Shown here: piece after piece, positions 45,040 to 56,239 of the stretch | Layout of the letters: every line of letters starts with the position of its first letter | How positions within the stretch are numbered: position 1 is the stretch's first letter | DNA from: Streptomyces misionensis | Lineage (GTDB): Bacteria; Actinomycetota; Actinomycetes; Streptomycetales; Streptomycetaceae | NCBI RefSeq assembly: GCF_900104815.1 | Contig: NZ_FNTD01000004.1 | Location: forward strand, 3,798,501 to 3,862,500 | Reading direction: 5' to 3' | DNA: 64,000 nt | Position numbers and translations under genes: made by a program | The notes under the pieces: model-generated | Databases searched by the model: none | What the model was told of the DNA's origin: nothing | Seen by the model: only the letters and a program-made list of their open reading frames with translations

Positions 45040-46053
45040 CGAGGCGTCCCGCGCGGGCGCCGGCAGGCCCCGGCCGCTGCCGTCCAGCCCCGCCTGCGCG
45101 ATGCGCACCCCGAGCTGGGTACGGCTCGCCGCGCCCAGCGTCTCCGAGAGGCGCGCGATGTGCGCGCGGCAGGTGCGCACGCTGATGCCGAGGCGCTCGG
45201 CGATCACCGCGTCCTGGTGCCCCTCGGCGAGCAGCGCCGCGATGGACTGCTCCCGGTGCGAGATCCCCTCGATGCCGGTGTCCGGCAGCGGCGCAGTGAG
45301 CGGGATGGCGAGGCGCCACAGCCGCTCGAAGACGGTCACCAGGTACTCCACCAGCGCCGGCTGGCGCACCTCCAGGGCCATGGTGCGCTCGGTGTTGGCC
45401 GGTATGAAGGCCACCGTGCGGTCGAAGAGGATGAGCCGGTCGATGACCTCGTCCAGGGTGCGGGCCTCGACCGCGTCCCCCATCAGCTCCAGGTAGTTGA
45501 GCAGGCCCTGGCCGTGCCGGGCCACATGCGTGTACAGGTCGCGCATGCGCACGCCCCGGCCGCGCAGCGCCAGCGCCCGGTGCAGCCCCTCGGTCAGCTC
45601 GTCCTCCCGGCGGATGCCGCCCGGCTGCACGGTCAGCACCTCGGTGGTGCACGCCTGGGTCGCCTCGTCCATCGCGGCCTGGATCCGGGCCAGTCCGTCC
45701 AGCACCCGTACGGCGCTGCCGCCGGCCGGCGCCGCGAGCGCGTCCAGCCGCCCCAGACCGGCGTACCACTCGGCGGCGGCCACCGCCGAGCCCACCCGGC
45801 GCTGACTCTCGCTCACCTCGTCGTAGACCCCGCGCAGCAGCCGGGTCATCACCTCCTGCGGGGAGGTGGGCACCAGCCAGTCCATGTCGTCGGGGTCGGG
45901 GTGCAGCAGGGCGAGTTCCAGCAGACAGGGCACCGCTTCGGCGTCGGTGCGCGGCACCCGGCCGCGGCGCACGGCCCGCGAGTACACGCGGTCCCCGGCC
46001 TCGCACAGCCGGTCGGCACCGTGAGGATGCTGCTCCGCCCTCCGCCCGGCCAT
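45034..46053 (-). CDS. TrmB-like/LuxR-type transcriptional regulator C
   Basis: A 339-residue paralogue of A and B. It shares DRLCEAGDRVYSRAVRRGRVP, the sensor sequence RGRGVRMRDLYTHVARHG and ILFDRTVAFIPANTER, and the HTH LLAEGHQDAVIAERLGISVR. ATG 46053 (GGTGGA 8 nt upstream) is chosen over 46095. Three adjacent copies of this rare architecture, two convergent with the third, point to a local expansion. Its promoter lies in the 188-bp gap to the lipoprotein terminator. Confidence 0.88.
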   Translation of the reverse strand: MAGRRAEQHPHGADRLCEAGDRVYSRAVRRGRVPRTDAEAVPCLLELALLHPDPDDMDWLVPTSPQEVMTRLLRGVYDEVSESQRRVGSAVAAAEWYAGLGRLDALAAPAGGSAVRVLDGLARIQAAMDEATQACTTEVLTVQPGGIRREDELTEGLHRALALRGRGVRMRDLYTHVARHGQGLLNYLELMGDAVEARTLDEVIDRLILFDRTVAFIPANTERTMALEVRQPALVEYLVTVFERLWRLAIPLTAPLPDTGIEGISHREQSIAALLAEGHQDAVIAERLGISVRTCRAHIARLSETLGAASRTQLGVRIAQAGLDGSGRGLPAPARDASL

Positions 46054-46241
46054 CGCGCATTCCACCCCCGGTGTGCTGCCTCTTCCGCAGCGCAACTATG
46101 CGTGGCGCCGACCCGCTCCGCAACACGGCTCCCCACGGCGCGGCGGTCGTTAACCACTGCTGTGTCCGGGTATCTCCCAGGCTCCGCCCCTCGCATTGCA
46201 ACAAGATGACGGTGGTGGCGCCCGTCGGGCCGGGGCATCGT

Positions 46242-46291
46242 TGACCGGGCCGTACCGCGCTCACGGGGGTGGCGCGGTACGGCCCCGGTCA
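46242..46291 (-). terminator. terminator of the sugar-binding lipoprotein gene
   Basis: A 19-20-bp stem with one bulge (TGACCGGG-CCGTACCGCGC and complement) and an 11-nt loop, 8 bp past the lipoprotein stop. Confidence 0.8.
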
Positions 46292-46299
46292 CCTCGGCG

Positions 46300-47406
46300 T
46301 CACTTCAGGCCGATCGCGCCGCACTCGGCCTTGTACTTGGCGGTGCAGATGTCGCCGACGGAGTAGATGCCGTCCGCGATGACCGTGTCGTTGATGTTCT
46401 TCCTGGTCAGGGCGCTCACCTGGACCAGCTTGGACGGGATGTTCTTGGTGGTGGGGCTGTTGACGCGGTCCTGGGTCAGCGCGTCGAACTGGATGTCCTT
46501 GCCCTGGACCTTGGCGACGGCCATCTGCGCCGCGGCCTCGGCCTCGTCCGGGTAGGACTTGTAGACGCTCATGTACTGCTCGCCGGCCACCACCCGCTGC
46601 ACGGCGTCGAGGTCGGCGTCCTGACCGGTGATCGGGGGCAGGCTGGTGACGCCCGCCGCCTTCAGCGCCTTGATGACGCCGCCCGCCATGCCGTCGTTGG
46701 CGGAGTAGACGGCCGCGATGTTGGCGGCGCCGATCTGGCTGATCGCCTTCGCCATGTTGGCCTGCGCGTTCTCCGGCTTCCAGCCCTCGGTGTCGTAGCT
46801 GGCGGCGATGGTCACCTTGCCGTTCAGCTCGGAGAGCGCGCCCTCCTTGAACTGACGGGCGTTCGGGTCGGTGGGCGAGCCGTTCATCATGACGATCTTG
46901 GCGGCGCTGCCGGCCTTGGAGCCGAGCGCCTCCAGCAGCGAGCGGCCCTGGACCTCGCCGACGAGTTCGTTGTCGAAGGAGACGTACGCGGCGATCGGGC
47001 CCTCGGCGAGGCGGTCGTAGGCGATGACCGGGATGCCCGCGTCCTGGGCCTTCTTCACCTCGCCGGCGATCGCGTGCGAGTCGACGGCGTCCAGCAGGAT
47101 GACGTCGACCTTGTCGTCGATCATCTTCCGCATCTGGGTCGCCTGCCGGCCCGCGTCCGCGTCCGCGTTGGCGTACTCGACCTTGCCCCGCTTCCCGGTG
47201 AGGTCGGCGACCTTGCTCTTGATGATGGGGTAGTCGAACTTGTCGTAACGCGTGTTGGCCTTCTCCGGCAGCAGCAGGCCCACCGTCAGGTCGTTGCCCT
47301 TGGTCGGGCCGGCGCTCGCGCTGTCCCCGGTCGCGTTCAGCACGCCGCATCCGGCCAGTGAGAAGGTCACCGTGGTCAGGGCCACGGACAGGGCGATACG
47401 GCGCAT
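46300..47406 (-). CDS. sugar ABC transporter substrate-binding lipoprotein
   Basis: A 368-residue lipoprotein of the XylF/ribose-binding (pentose) family. The signal ends in a lipobox SLAGC. The periplasmic-binding fold reads GLLLPEKANTRYDKFDYPII, ILLDAVDSHAIAGEVKKAQD, IPVIAYDR, AVYSANDGMAGG and PPITGQDADLDAVQRV. ATG 47406 is chosen. No permease or ATPase gene adjoins it, so it is an orphan binding protein here. A 292-bp upstream region carries its promoter and the hspR terminator. Confidence 0.93.
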   Translation of the reverse strand: MRRIALSVALTTVTFSLAGCGVLNATGDSASAGPTKGNDLTVGLLLPEKANTRYDKFDYPIIKSKVADLTGKRGKVEYANADADAGRQATQMRKMIDDKVDVILLDAVDSHAIAGEVKKAQDAGIPVIAYDRLAEGPIAAYVSFDNELVGEVQGRSLLEALGSKAGSAAKIVMMNGSPTDPNARQFKEGALSELNGKVTIAASYDTEGWKPENAQANMAKAISQIGAANIAAVYSANDGMAGGVIKALKAAGVTSLPPITGQDADLDAVQRVVAGEQYMSVYKSYPDEAEAAAQMAVAKVQGKDIQFDALTQDRVNSPTTKNIPSKLVQVSALTRKNINDTVIADGIYSVGDICTAKYKAECGAIGLK

Positions 47407-47643
47407 ACAGGGGCTCACTTCAGGTGCGTTCCGGACGTGGGTGCTGCTATACGACCCAGGTGTCTGAAAAGACAACGCGGACCCGACAGCCGTCGTCAAG
47501 GAGACTTACTTAACGACTGCGCAACACCACACGCCGTCGATCCCGTGAAGGCAATGCGGAAACCTCTCCAAACACCCTTTACGGACCCTCCACCCAAGGG
47601 GAGTTCACGAGGCGGCAAAGAACGGGTCGTGCGGCCACGGCGA

Positions 47644-47675
47644 GGGGCCCGTGGACGGATGTGTCCGCGGGCCCC
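47644..47675 (-). terminator. terminator of the dnaK-grpE-dnaJ-hspR operon
   Basis: A 13-bp stem (GGGGCCCGTGGAC with GTCCGCGGGCCCC, one G-T wobble) and 6-nt loop, 24 bp after the hspR stop. Confidence 0.75.
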
Positions 47676-47698
47676 GCGCGCCGTACCGCCCGCGGCGG

Positions 47699-48154
47699 TC
47701 AGTCGCCCTGCTGTTGCTGCCTCTTGGGCCGCCAGACGACCAGCGCGCTGGTCTGCTGGACCTCCTGATAGGGGACCAGGTCCCGGCGGTAGGAGGCGTG
47801 CACGGCGGCCTCGCGCTGGCGCATGGCGGCCGCCGCGCCGTCCAGGGCCGCCTCCAGTTCCGCCACGCGGGACTGGAGCGCGGCGACCTGGTTCTCCAGT
47901 TCGATGATGCGCTTGATTCCGGCCAGGTTGATGCCCTCGTCCTGCGACAACTGCTGCACCTGGCGGAGCAGTTCGATGTCGCGGGCCGAGTAGCGCCGGC
48001 CCCGGCCCGCGGTGCGGTCCGGGGAGACCAGGCCGAGCCGGTCGTACTGGCGCAGCGTCTGCGGGTGGAGTCCGGAGAGCTGGGCCGCCACCGAGATGAC
48101 GTAGACCGGGGTCTCCTCGGTCAGTTCATACGGGTTGCGCCGACGGCCGTCCAT
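47699..48154 (-). CDS. hspR: heat-shock repressor HspR
   Basis: HspR is a MerR-family repressor that binds HAIR boxes and uses DnaK as co-repressor. The protein has 151 residues: the HTH YVISVAAQLSGLHPQTLRQYDRL with wing SPDRTAGRGRRYS, a coiled coil (GIKRIIELENQVAALQSRVA) and the conserved tail TSALVVWRP. ATG 48154 is preferred; upstream GTG and TTG lie in the dnaJ end. It is the last gene of the dnaK operon, giving negative feedback. Confidence 0.96.
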   Translation of the reverse strand: MDGRRRNPYELTEETPVYVISVAAQLSGLHPQTLRQYDRLGLVSPDRTAGRGRRYSARDIELLRQVQQLSQDEGINLAGIKRIIELENQVAALQSRVAELEAALDGAAAAMRQREAAVHASYRRDLVPYQEVQQTSALVVWRPKRQQQQGD

Positions 48155-48159
48155 CACTC

Positions 48160-49332
48160 TCAAGCTCCCTTCGCGGCCTCGAACAGCTCCGCCCGCGGGT
48201 CCTCGCCCGCGGTCGCCTCGCGATACGCCTCCAGTGCGTCACGAGCCTTCCCCGACAGATCGCCCGGGACACTCACCTCGACGGTGACCAGGAGGTCGCC
48301 GCGGGTGCCGTCCTTGCGGACCGCGCCCTTGCCGCGCGCCCGCATGGTGCGGCCGTTCGGCGTGCCGGGCGGCAGTTTCAGGGTGACCGCCGGGCCACCG
48401 AGGGTCGGCACCCGCACCTCGCCGCCGAGGGCCGCCTCGGCGAAGGTGACCGGGACGGTCACCGTGAGGTTGTCGCCCTTGCGGCCGAACACCGGGTGCT
48501 CGCCCACGTGCACGGTGACGTACAGGTCGCCCGCCGGGCCGCCCCGCTCGCCGGGCGCGCCCTTGCCGCGCAGCCGGATCCGCTGCCCGTCGGTGACGCC
48601 CGCCGGGATGCGGACCTGCATGGTGCGCGAGGACTTGGCACGGCCGCTGCCCTTGCAGTCCGGGCAGGGGTTCTCCGCGATCAGGCCGCGCCCCTTGCAG
48701 TCGGGGCAGGGGTCGGTCAGCGAGAATCCGCCGCCCGAGCCCCGGGCGACCTGGCCGGTGCCGACGCAGGTCGGGCACACGCGCGGTGTGCCGTTCTTGT
48801 CGCCGGTGCCGGAGCAGGCCTTGCAGGGCTGCTGGGAGGTCATCCGCAGCGGCACCGTGGCCCCCTCGATCGCCTCCGTGAAGCTGAGGGTGACCTCGGT
48901 GTCCACGTCCTGGCCGCGGCGCGGCTGGGTACGGGTCGCCCCGCCGGCCCCGCCCCGGTTGAACAGGCCCCCGAAGACGTCACCGAGTCCGCCGCCGAAG
49001 CCGCCGCCCTGGGCGCCTCCGGCACCGCCGAAGAGGTCGCCCAGGTCGAAGTTGAAGGAGCCGCCGGCGCCCGGCCCGGGGCGGAACCCGCCGTTGCCGA
49101 ACAGGGCGCGTGCCTCGTCGTACTCCTTGCGCTTCTTGGGGTCGCCGAGGATGTCGTTCGCCTCGGAGATCTCCTTGAAGCGCTCCTCGGCCTTGGCGTT
49201 GCCCTTGTTGGCGTCCGGGTGGAACTCGCGGGCGAGCTTCCGGTACGCCTTCTTGATCTCGGCCTCGGTGGCGTCCTTGGGGACGCCGAGGACCTTGTAG
49301 TAGTCCTTCTCGATGAAGTCCTTGGTGCTCAT
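48160..49332 (-). CDS. dnaJ: molecular chaperone DnaJ
   Basis: A 390-residue type I DnaJ. The J domain (LGVPKDATEAEIKKAYRKLA, HPD in EFHPDANKG) is followed by a Gly/Phe-rich region and four CxxCxGxG zinc repeats (CKACSGTGD, CPTCVGTGQ, CPDCKGRGL, CPDCKGSGR), then the client-binding C-terminal domain. It stimulates DnaK ATPase. It starts 36 bp after grpE and overlaps or abuts hspR. Confidence 0.97.
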   Translation of the reverse strand: MSTKDFIEKDYYKVLGVPKDATEAEIKKAYRKLAREFHPDANKGNAKAEERFKEISEANDILGDPKKRKEYDEARALFGNGGFRPGPGAGGSFNFDLGDLFGGAGGAQGGGFGGGLGDVFGGLFNRGGAGGATRTQPRRGQDVDTEVTLSFTEAIEGATVPLRMTSQQPCKACSGTGDKNGTPRVCPTCVGTGQVARGSGGGFSLTDPCPDCKGRGLIAENPCPDCKGSGRAKSSRTMQVRIPAGVTDGQRIRLRGKGAPGERGGPAGDLYVTVHVGEHPVFGRKGDNLTVTVPVTFAEAALGGEVRVPTLGGPAVTLKLPPGTPNGRTMRARGKGAVRKDGTRGDLLVTVEVSVPGDLSGKARDALEAYREATAGEDPRAELFEAAKGA

Positions 49333-49368
49333 CCCCGACGTCCCTCCTTCCCGTCTGAAGTGATTACG

Positions 49369-51942
<2,574 letters not shown>

Positions 51943-51946
51943 CAGA

Positions 51947-51967
51947 CCTGAGTCAACCAGGCTCAAG
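51947..51967. promoter_or_regulatory. HAIR box 2 of the dnaK promoter
   Basis: CCTGAGT-N7-GCTCAAG matches the HspR operator with two mismatches, 52 bp from HAIR1 (five helical turns). Confidence 0.8.
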
Positions 51968-51969
51968 TC

Positions 51970-53001
51970 TTATCCGTTCCTTACACGCAACTGGCTTCTG
52001 ACCTGCGTCGACGCCATACGGCGGGGCTGCTGGACAGGGATGCGAACCGGCACCCTGAGCAGCACGAGCACCAGGAGGACGGCCCCTCCCGCCACCCACA
52101 GGGCGGGCTTCTCCCCCACCCACCCCATGTGCACGAGCACTCCCGCGACCACCGTGACGAAGGAGCAGAACCCGAGCAGCACCACCGCCCCGGGCGGGGT
52201 GAGCCCGAGCCGCCGCAGCCGGTGCGCGAGATGGTCCGGCCCGCGCCGCAGCACGGGGCGCCGGCCGAGCAGCCGTACGAGCACCACCAGGGCGGCGTCC
52301 GCGACGGCGACGGCGACCAGGCAGAACGCCACCGCCGCGCTCGGCCCGATCGCGTACCCCGCGCGCGTGAAGACAACCGAGGCGGACAGCAGGAATCCGG
52401 AGAACAGCGAGCCGCAGGCGCCGAGGCCGATCCGCGCGGGGTGCCAGTTGTGCATCAGGAAGCCGGTGAGGGCGGCGGCGAACACGCTGAGCACCACGGC
52501 GAGGCCGTCCATCACCTCGATGGCGGCACAGGCCCCGGCGCCGAAGGCCGTGACCACGCCGACCGTCCCGGCCAGCCCGTCGGCGTGGTCGAGCCCCCGG
52601 AAGACGAGGGAGGCGACGACGATCCAGCCGACGGCGAGCGCGCCCCCGGCCACCCCGGTCTCGTCGTACGGCACCACGCAGGCCGCCGCCACCGCCGTAC
52701 CGGCGACGACCACCCGGCCGCGCAGCCGCCAGACGTCGGCGACCAGCCCGAGCGCGGCGACCCCGGCGGCGGCCAGCAGGAGCCTGCCCACCCCGTCACC
52801 CAGGGGGGCGACCCGGGTCCACTCACCCGTCCAGGCGACCAGGCAGGTGACGACGACGACGGCGAGGCCGCCGAGCAGCGGGAGGGGACGCCGGCAGCGC
52901 CGGTCGACGACCCCCGCCCGCAGCGCGGGCACCCGGAGCAGTGCCGCCAGTACGGCGGTGAGCAGCAGGGCGGCGGTGGCCGCGGCGATCCCGTAGAGCA
53001 C
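51970..53001 (-). CDS. WecA/TagO-like polyprenyl-phosphate sugar-phosphate transferase
   Basis: A 343-residue MraY/WecA-family membrane protein with about ten helices. Family marks include RPLPLLGGLAVVVV near the start, FRGLDHADGLAGTVG in place of the catalytic DxxDGLxG loop, and FLMHNWHPARIGLGACGSLF (cf. NxxPAxxFMGDxG). The consensus Gly-Asp of that last motif reads Gly-Ala, so activity is uncertain. GTG 53001 is used because upstream in-frame codons include rare TTA and AGA. It would initiate a cell-wall or surface glycan on undecaprenyl phosphate if active. Confidence 0.8.
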   Translation of the reverse strand: MLYGIAAATAALLLTAVLAALLRVPALRAGVVDRRCRRPLPLLGGLAVVVVTCLVAWTGEWTRVAPLGDGVGRLLLAAAGVAALGLVADVWRLRGRVVVAGTAVAAACVVPYDETGVAGGALAVGWIVVASLVFRGLDHADGLAGTVGVVTAFGAGACAAIEVMDGLAVVLSVFAAALTGFLMHNWHPARIGLGACGSLFSGFLLSASVVFTRAGYAIGPSAAVAFCLVAVAVADAALVVLVRLLGRRPVLRRGPDHLAHRLRRLGLTPPGAVVLLGFCSFVTVVAGVLVHMGWVGEKPALWVAGGAVLLVLVLLRVPVRIPVQQPRRMASTQVRSQLRVRNG

Positions 53002-53220
53002 GGCTCTAAGGTAGGGGTGAAAGTAGCAATTCGGGATGAATAACACGATCAGATTGCCCGAGGGGTGATCGGCGGGACACGATGGGCGACCCCTCAGCGA
53101 CCCATATCACCCCGCGCTCCCCTGCATCGCGACGGAAGATAGGGGTAGTCTCAGAGGACTACATAAGTTACCGCTTAGTAATGTTGCTCGGTTAATTCGA
53201 GGCCGCCCTCAGGAGCCCCA

Positions 53221-55503
53221 ATGCAACTCGCCGCGATCATCGTGTCGCTGGTCCTGATCGTGGTCGGCGTGGCACTGTTCGGCCGCGCCCTCCTCCAGAT
53301 CTACAACTTCATGCGTCTCGGCCAGCCGGTACCGGCCGGGACCAGGACCAACGAACCCGGACAGCGCACCATCACCGTGGCCAAGGAGTTCCTCGGCCAC
53401 ACCCGGATGAACCGCTGGGGCGTCGTGGGCGTGGCGCACTGGTTCGTGGCGGTGGGCTTCTTCTCCCTGCTGCTGACGATCGTCAACGCGATCGGGCAAC
53501 TCTTCAAGGCGGACTGGCTCCTGCCGGTCATCGGCGACTGGGCGCCGTACAACGTCTTCGTCGAATTCCTCGGCACGATGACGACGCTCGGCATCCTGGT
53601 GCTGATCGCCATCCGCCAGCTGAGCAAGCCGGACAAGCCGGGCCGCAAGTCCCGCTTCGCCGGCTCCAACTTCGGCCAGGCGTACTTCGTCGAGGCCGTC
53701 ATCCTGATCGTCGGCATCTGCATCTTCATGCTGCACGCCCTGGAGGGCGCCCAGCACCACGTCGACGGCTACGAGGCCTCCTTCTTCATCTCGTACCCGG
53801 TCGTCGCCTGGCTGAAGGGCATGAGCGTCGGCACGCTCCAGAACCTCACCTACTTCTTCGCCGGCCTGAAGATCGCGACCTCCTTCATCTGGATGATCAC
53901 GGTCGCCCTGAAGACCGACATGGGCGTGGCCTGGCACCGCTTCCTCGCCTTCCCGAACATCTGGTTCAAGCGCAACGCCGACGGCGAGACCTCGCTCGGC
54001 GCGCTGCTCCCGATGACCTCGGGCGGCAAGCCGATCGACTTCACCGACCCCGGCGAGGACGACGTCTTCGGCGTCTCCCAGGTCGAGCAGTTCTCCTGGA
54101 AGGGCCTGCTGGACTTCTCCACCTGCACCGAGTGCGGCCGCTGCCAGTCGCAGTGCCCCGCCTGGAACACCGGCAAGCCGCTCTCCCCGAAGCTGCTGAT
54201 CATGTCGCTGCGCGACCACGCGCACGCCAAGGCGCCGTACCTGCTGGCCGGCGGCGGCAAGACCATGGAGGGCGAGGAGAAGGCCTCCGAGGAGCAGCTG
54301 AAGGACGTCCCGGCCGCCGCCCTGGCCGAGGCCGAGCGCCCGCTGATCGGCACCGCCGAGGAGAACGGCGTCATCGACCCGGACGTGCTGTGGTCCTGCA
54401 CCACCTGCGGCGCCTGCGTCGAGCAGTGCCCGGTCGACATCGAGCACGTCGACCACATCGTCGACATGCGCCGCTACCAGGTCATGATCGAGTCGGCGTT
54501 CCCGTCCGAGGCGGGCACGATGCTCAAGAACCTGGAGAAGAAGGGCAACCCCTGGGGCCTGGCCAAGAAGCAGCGCCTGGAGTGGACCAAGGAGGTCGAC
54601 TTCGAGGTCCCGGTCGTCGGCAAGGACATCGAGGACCTCACCGAGGTCGAGTACCTGTACTGGGTCGGCTGCGCCGGCGCCCTGGAAGACCGCGCCAAGA
54701 AGACCACCAAGGCCTTCGCCGAGCTGCTGCACATCGCGGGCGTCAAGTTCGCGATCATGGGCGGCGACGAGAAGTGCACCGGTGACTCCGCCCGCCGCCT
54801 GGGCAACGAGCCCCTGTTCCAGGAGCTCGGCATGGAGAACGTGATGGCCCTGAACACGGCGTTCGGCGAGGAGCTGGACGACGACGGCAAGGTCACCGCG
54901 GAGTCCAGGAAGCCGAAGTCGGCGAAGAAGATCGTCGCCACCTGCCCGCACTGCCTCAACACGCTCGGCAACGAGTACCCGCAGCTCGGCGGCGACTACG
55001 AGGTCATCCACCACACCCAGCTGCTCCAGCACCTGGTGGACGAGGGCAAGCTGATCCCGGTCACCCCGGTCGAGGGCATCATCACCTACCACGACCCGTG
55101 CTACCTGGGCCGCCACAACAAGATCTACACGCCTCCGCGCGAGATCATCGGCAAGGTCCCGGGCCTGCGCAACGAGGAGATGCACCGCCACAAGGAGCGC
55201 GGCTTCTGCTGCGGCGCCGGCGGCGCGCGGATGTGGATGGAAGAGCGCATCGGCAAGCGCATCAACAACGAGCGCGTGGACGAGGCGCTGTCCCTCAACC
55301 CGGACATCGTCTCCACCGCCTGCCCGTTCTGCCTCGTCATGCTCACCGACTCCGTGAACGGCAAGAAGAACGACGGCAAGGCCAAGGAGTCCATCCAGGT
55401 CGTCGACGTCGCCCAGCTCCTGCTGGACTCGGTGAAGACCCCGGCCGACCCGACGGACGCCACGGAGTCCGAGACGGCGCCGGAGCCGGAGCCGGTGAAG
55501 TAA
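53221..55503 (+). CDS. membrane Fe-S oxidoreductase (Rv0338c/HdrD-like)
   Basis: A 760-residue protein with an N-terminal membrane part (about five helices: AAIIVSLVLIVVGVALFG, MLHALEGAQHHVDG and others) and a cytoplasmic module. Two 4Fe-4S sites are CTECGRCQSQCPAW (residue 302 on) and CTTCGACVEQCPVD (393 on). Two CCG-type domains follow (TCPHCLNTLGNEYPQ, GFCCGAGGARMWM). It resembles mycobacterial Rv0338c and heterodisulfide reductase D/glycolate oxidase iron-sulphur subunits, and would carry electrons to or from the quinone pool. Start ATG 53221 has AGGAG. Physiological partner unknown. Confidence 0.94.
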   Translation: MQLAAIIVSLVLIVVGVALFGRALLQIYNFMRLGQPVPAGTRTNEPGQRTITVAKEFLGHTRMNRWGVVGVAHWFVAVGFFSLLLTIVNAIGQLFKADWLLPVIGDWAPYNVFVEFLGTMTTLGILVLIAIRQLSKPDKPGRKSRFAGSNFGQAYFVEAVILIVGICIFMLHALEGAQHHVDGYEASFFISYPVVAWLKGMSVGTLQNLTYFFAGLKIATSFIWMITVALKTDMGVAWHRFLAFPNIWFKRNADGETSLGALLPMTSGGKPIDFTDPGEDDVFGVSQVEQFSWKGLLDFSTCTECGRCQSQCPAWNTGKPLSPKLLIMSLRDHAHAKAPYLLAGGGKTMEGEEKASEEQLKDVPAAALAEAERPLIGTAEENGVIDPDVLWSCTTCGACVEQCPVDIEHVDHIVDMRRYQVMIESAFPSEAGTMLKNLEKKGNPWGLAKKQRLEWTKEVDFEVPVVGKDIEDLTEVEYLYWVGCAGALEDRAKKTTKAFAELLHIAGVKFAIMGGDEKCTGDSARRLGNEPLFQELGMENVMALNTAFGEELDDDGKVTAESRKPKSAKKIVATCPHCLNTLGNEYPQLGGDYEVIHHTQLLQHLVDEGKLIPVTPVEGIITYHDPCYLGRHNKIYTPPREIIGKVPGLRNEEMHRHKERGFCCGAGGARMWMEERIGKRINNERVDEALSLNPDIVSTACPFCLVMLTDSVNGKKNDGKAKESIQVVDVAQLLLDSVKTPADPTDATESETAPEPEPVK

Positions 55504-55540
55504 CGGCCCCCACGGCCCTTCCCGGTCCCTTCCGGGAACC

Positions 55541-55577
55541 ACAACGCCCCCTGCTTCGCACAGGCAGGGGGCGTTGT
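55541..55577. terminator. bidirectional terminator hairpin
   Basis: A perfect 14-bp stem (ACAACGCCCCCTGC and complement) with a 9-nt loop between the convergent Fe-S oxidoreductase and monooxygenase-fold genes. Confidence 0.85.
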
Positions 55578-55660
55578 CACGTACCGGGAGGGCGGCGTGC
55601 CGGCGCGGGCCGCGAGGCCCGGCGGACCCGCGTCACGCCCGCCCCGACACGCCCGTGTCG

Positions 55661-55984
55661 TCAGGACTGCTTCGGAGCCGCCTGCTGGACCACGTCGAAG
55701 GACCACAGCGTCGAGCCGGAAGCCGCCGGCTTCGGGCGGTCGCCCTCCGCGCCGCCCTGGTGCGCGGCCTTCATCGGGCCCTCCATCCACGCCTGGAAGG
55801 ACTCCTCGTCCCGCCAGCGGGTGTAGACGAGGTACTGGTCGGTGCCCTCGACCGGCCGCAGCAGCTCGAACCACTCGAAGCCGTCGGAGTTCTCCACGGC
55901 GTGGGCCCGCGAGGCGAACCGCTTCTCCAGGACCTCCCGCTGCTCGGCGGGCACGGTCAGCACATTGATCTTCACTACGCTCAT
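55661..55984 (-). CDS. antibiotic biosynthesis monooxygenase family protein
   Basis: A 107-residue ABM/dimeric alpha-beta-barrel protein (MSVVKINVLTVPAEQREVLE; VENSDGFEWFELLRPVEG; YTRWRDEESFQAWM). Such proteins include haem-degrading IsdG-like and quinone-forming monooxygenases. ATG 55984 is chosen; the longer frame is unlikely. The N-terminal fold and Trp pair are intact but no cofactor-binding residue can be claimed. Located alone. Confidence 0.9.
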   Translation of the reverse strand: MSVVKINVLTVPAEQREVLEKRFASRAHAVENSDGFEWFELLRPVEGTDQYLVYTRWRDEESFQAWMEGPMKAAHQGGAEGDRPKPAASGSTLWSFDVVQQAAPKQS

Positions 55985-56239
55985 GACACCATCCTGCGCC
56001 TGCCCGCCCGGCTCCGCCGCAGGGGCCCCGGTAACTCGCCGCACACCTCACACACTTACCGGTGTCTTACCCGGTCCACGCACAACCCTCGCGCACCACG
56101 GCGGGTCTCCTGAACGCCGACCGCCCGCGCGCACCCGGGAGCAGGGCTCCGCGAACCGCGGGAGCCCCTGGGCCGCGGACGGTCCGCACCCATCGACCGC
56201 GGATGCCCACCGGGCATCCCCCGCATGCCAGGAGAACGC

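Noticed and set aside
53146..53161. TAGTC-N6-GACTA upstream of the Fe-S oxidoreductase as a redox-regulator site
   Set aside because: Only 5-bp arms and no match to a known operator; too weak to list.
53209..55542. A 777-codon open frame antisense to the Fe-S oxidoreductase
   Set aside because: Same bias effect; the sense gene has intact Fe-S motifs.
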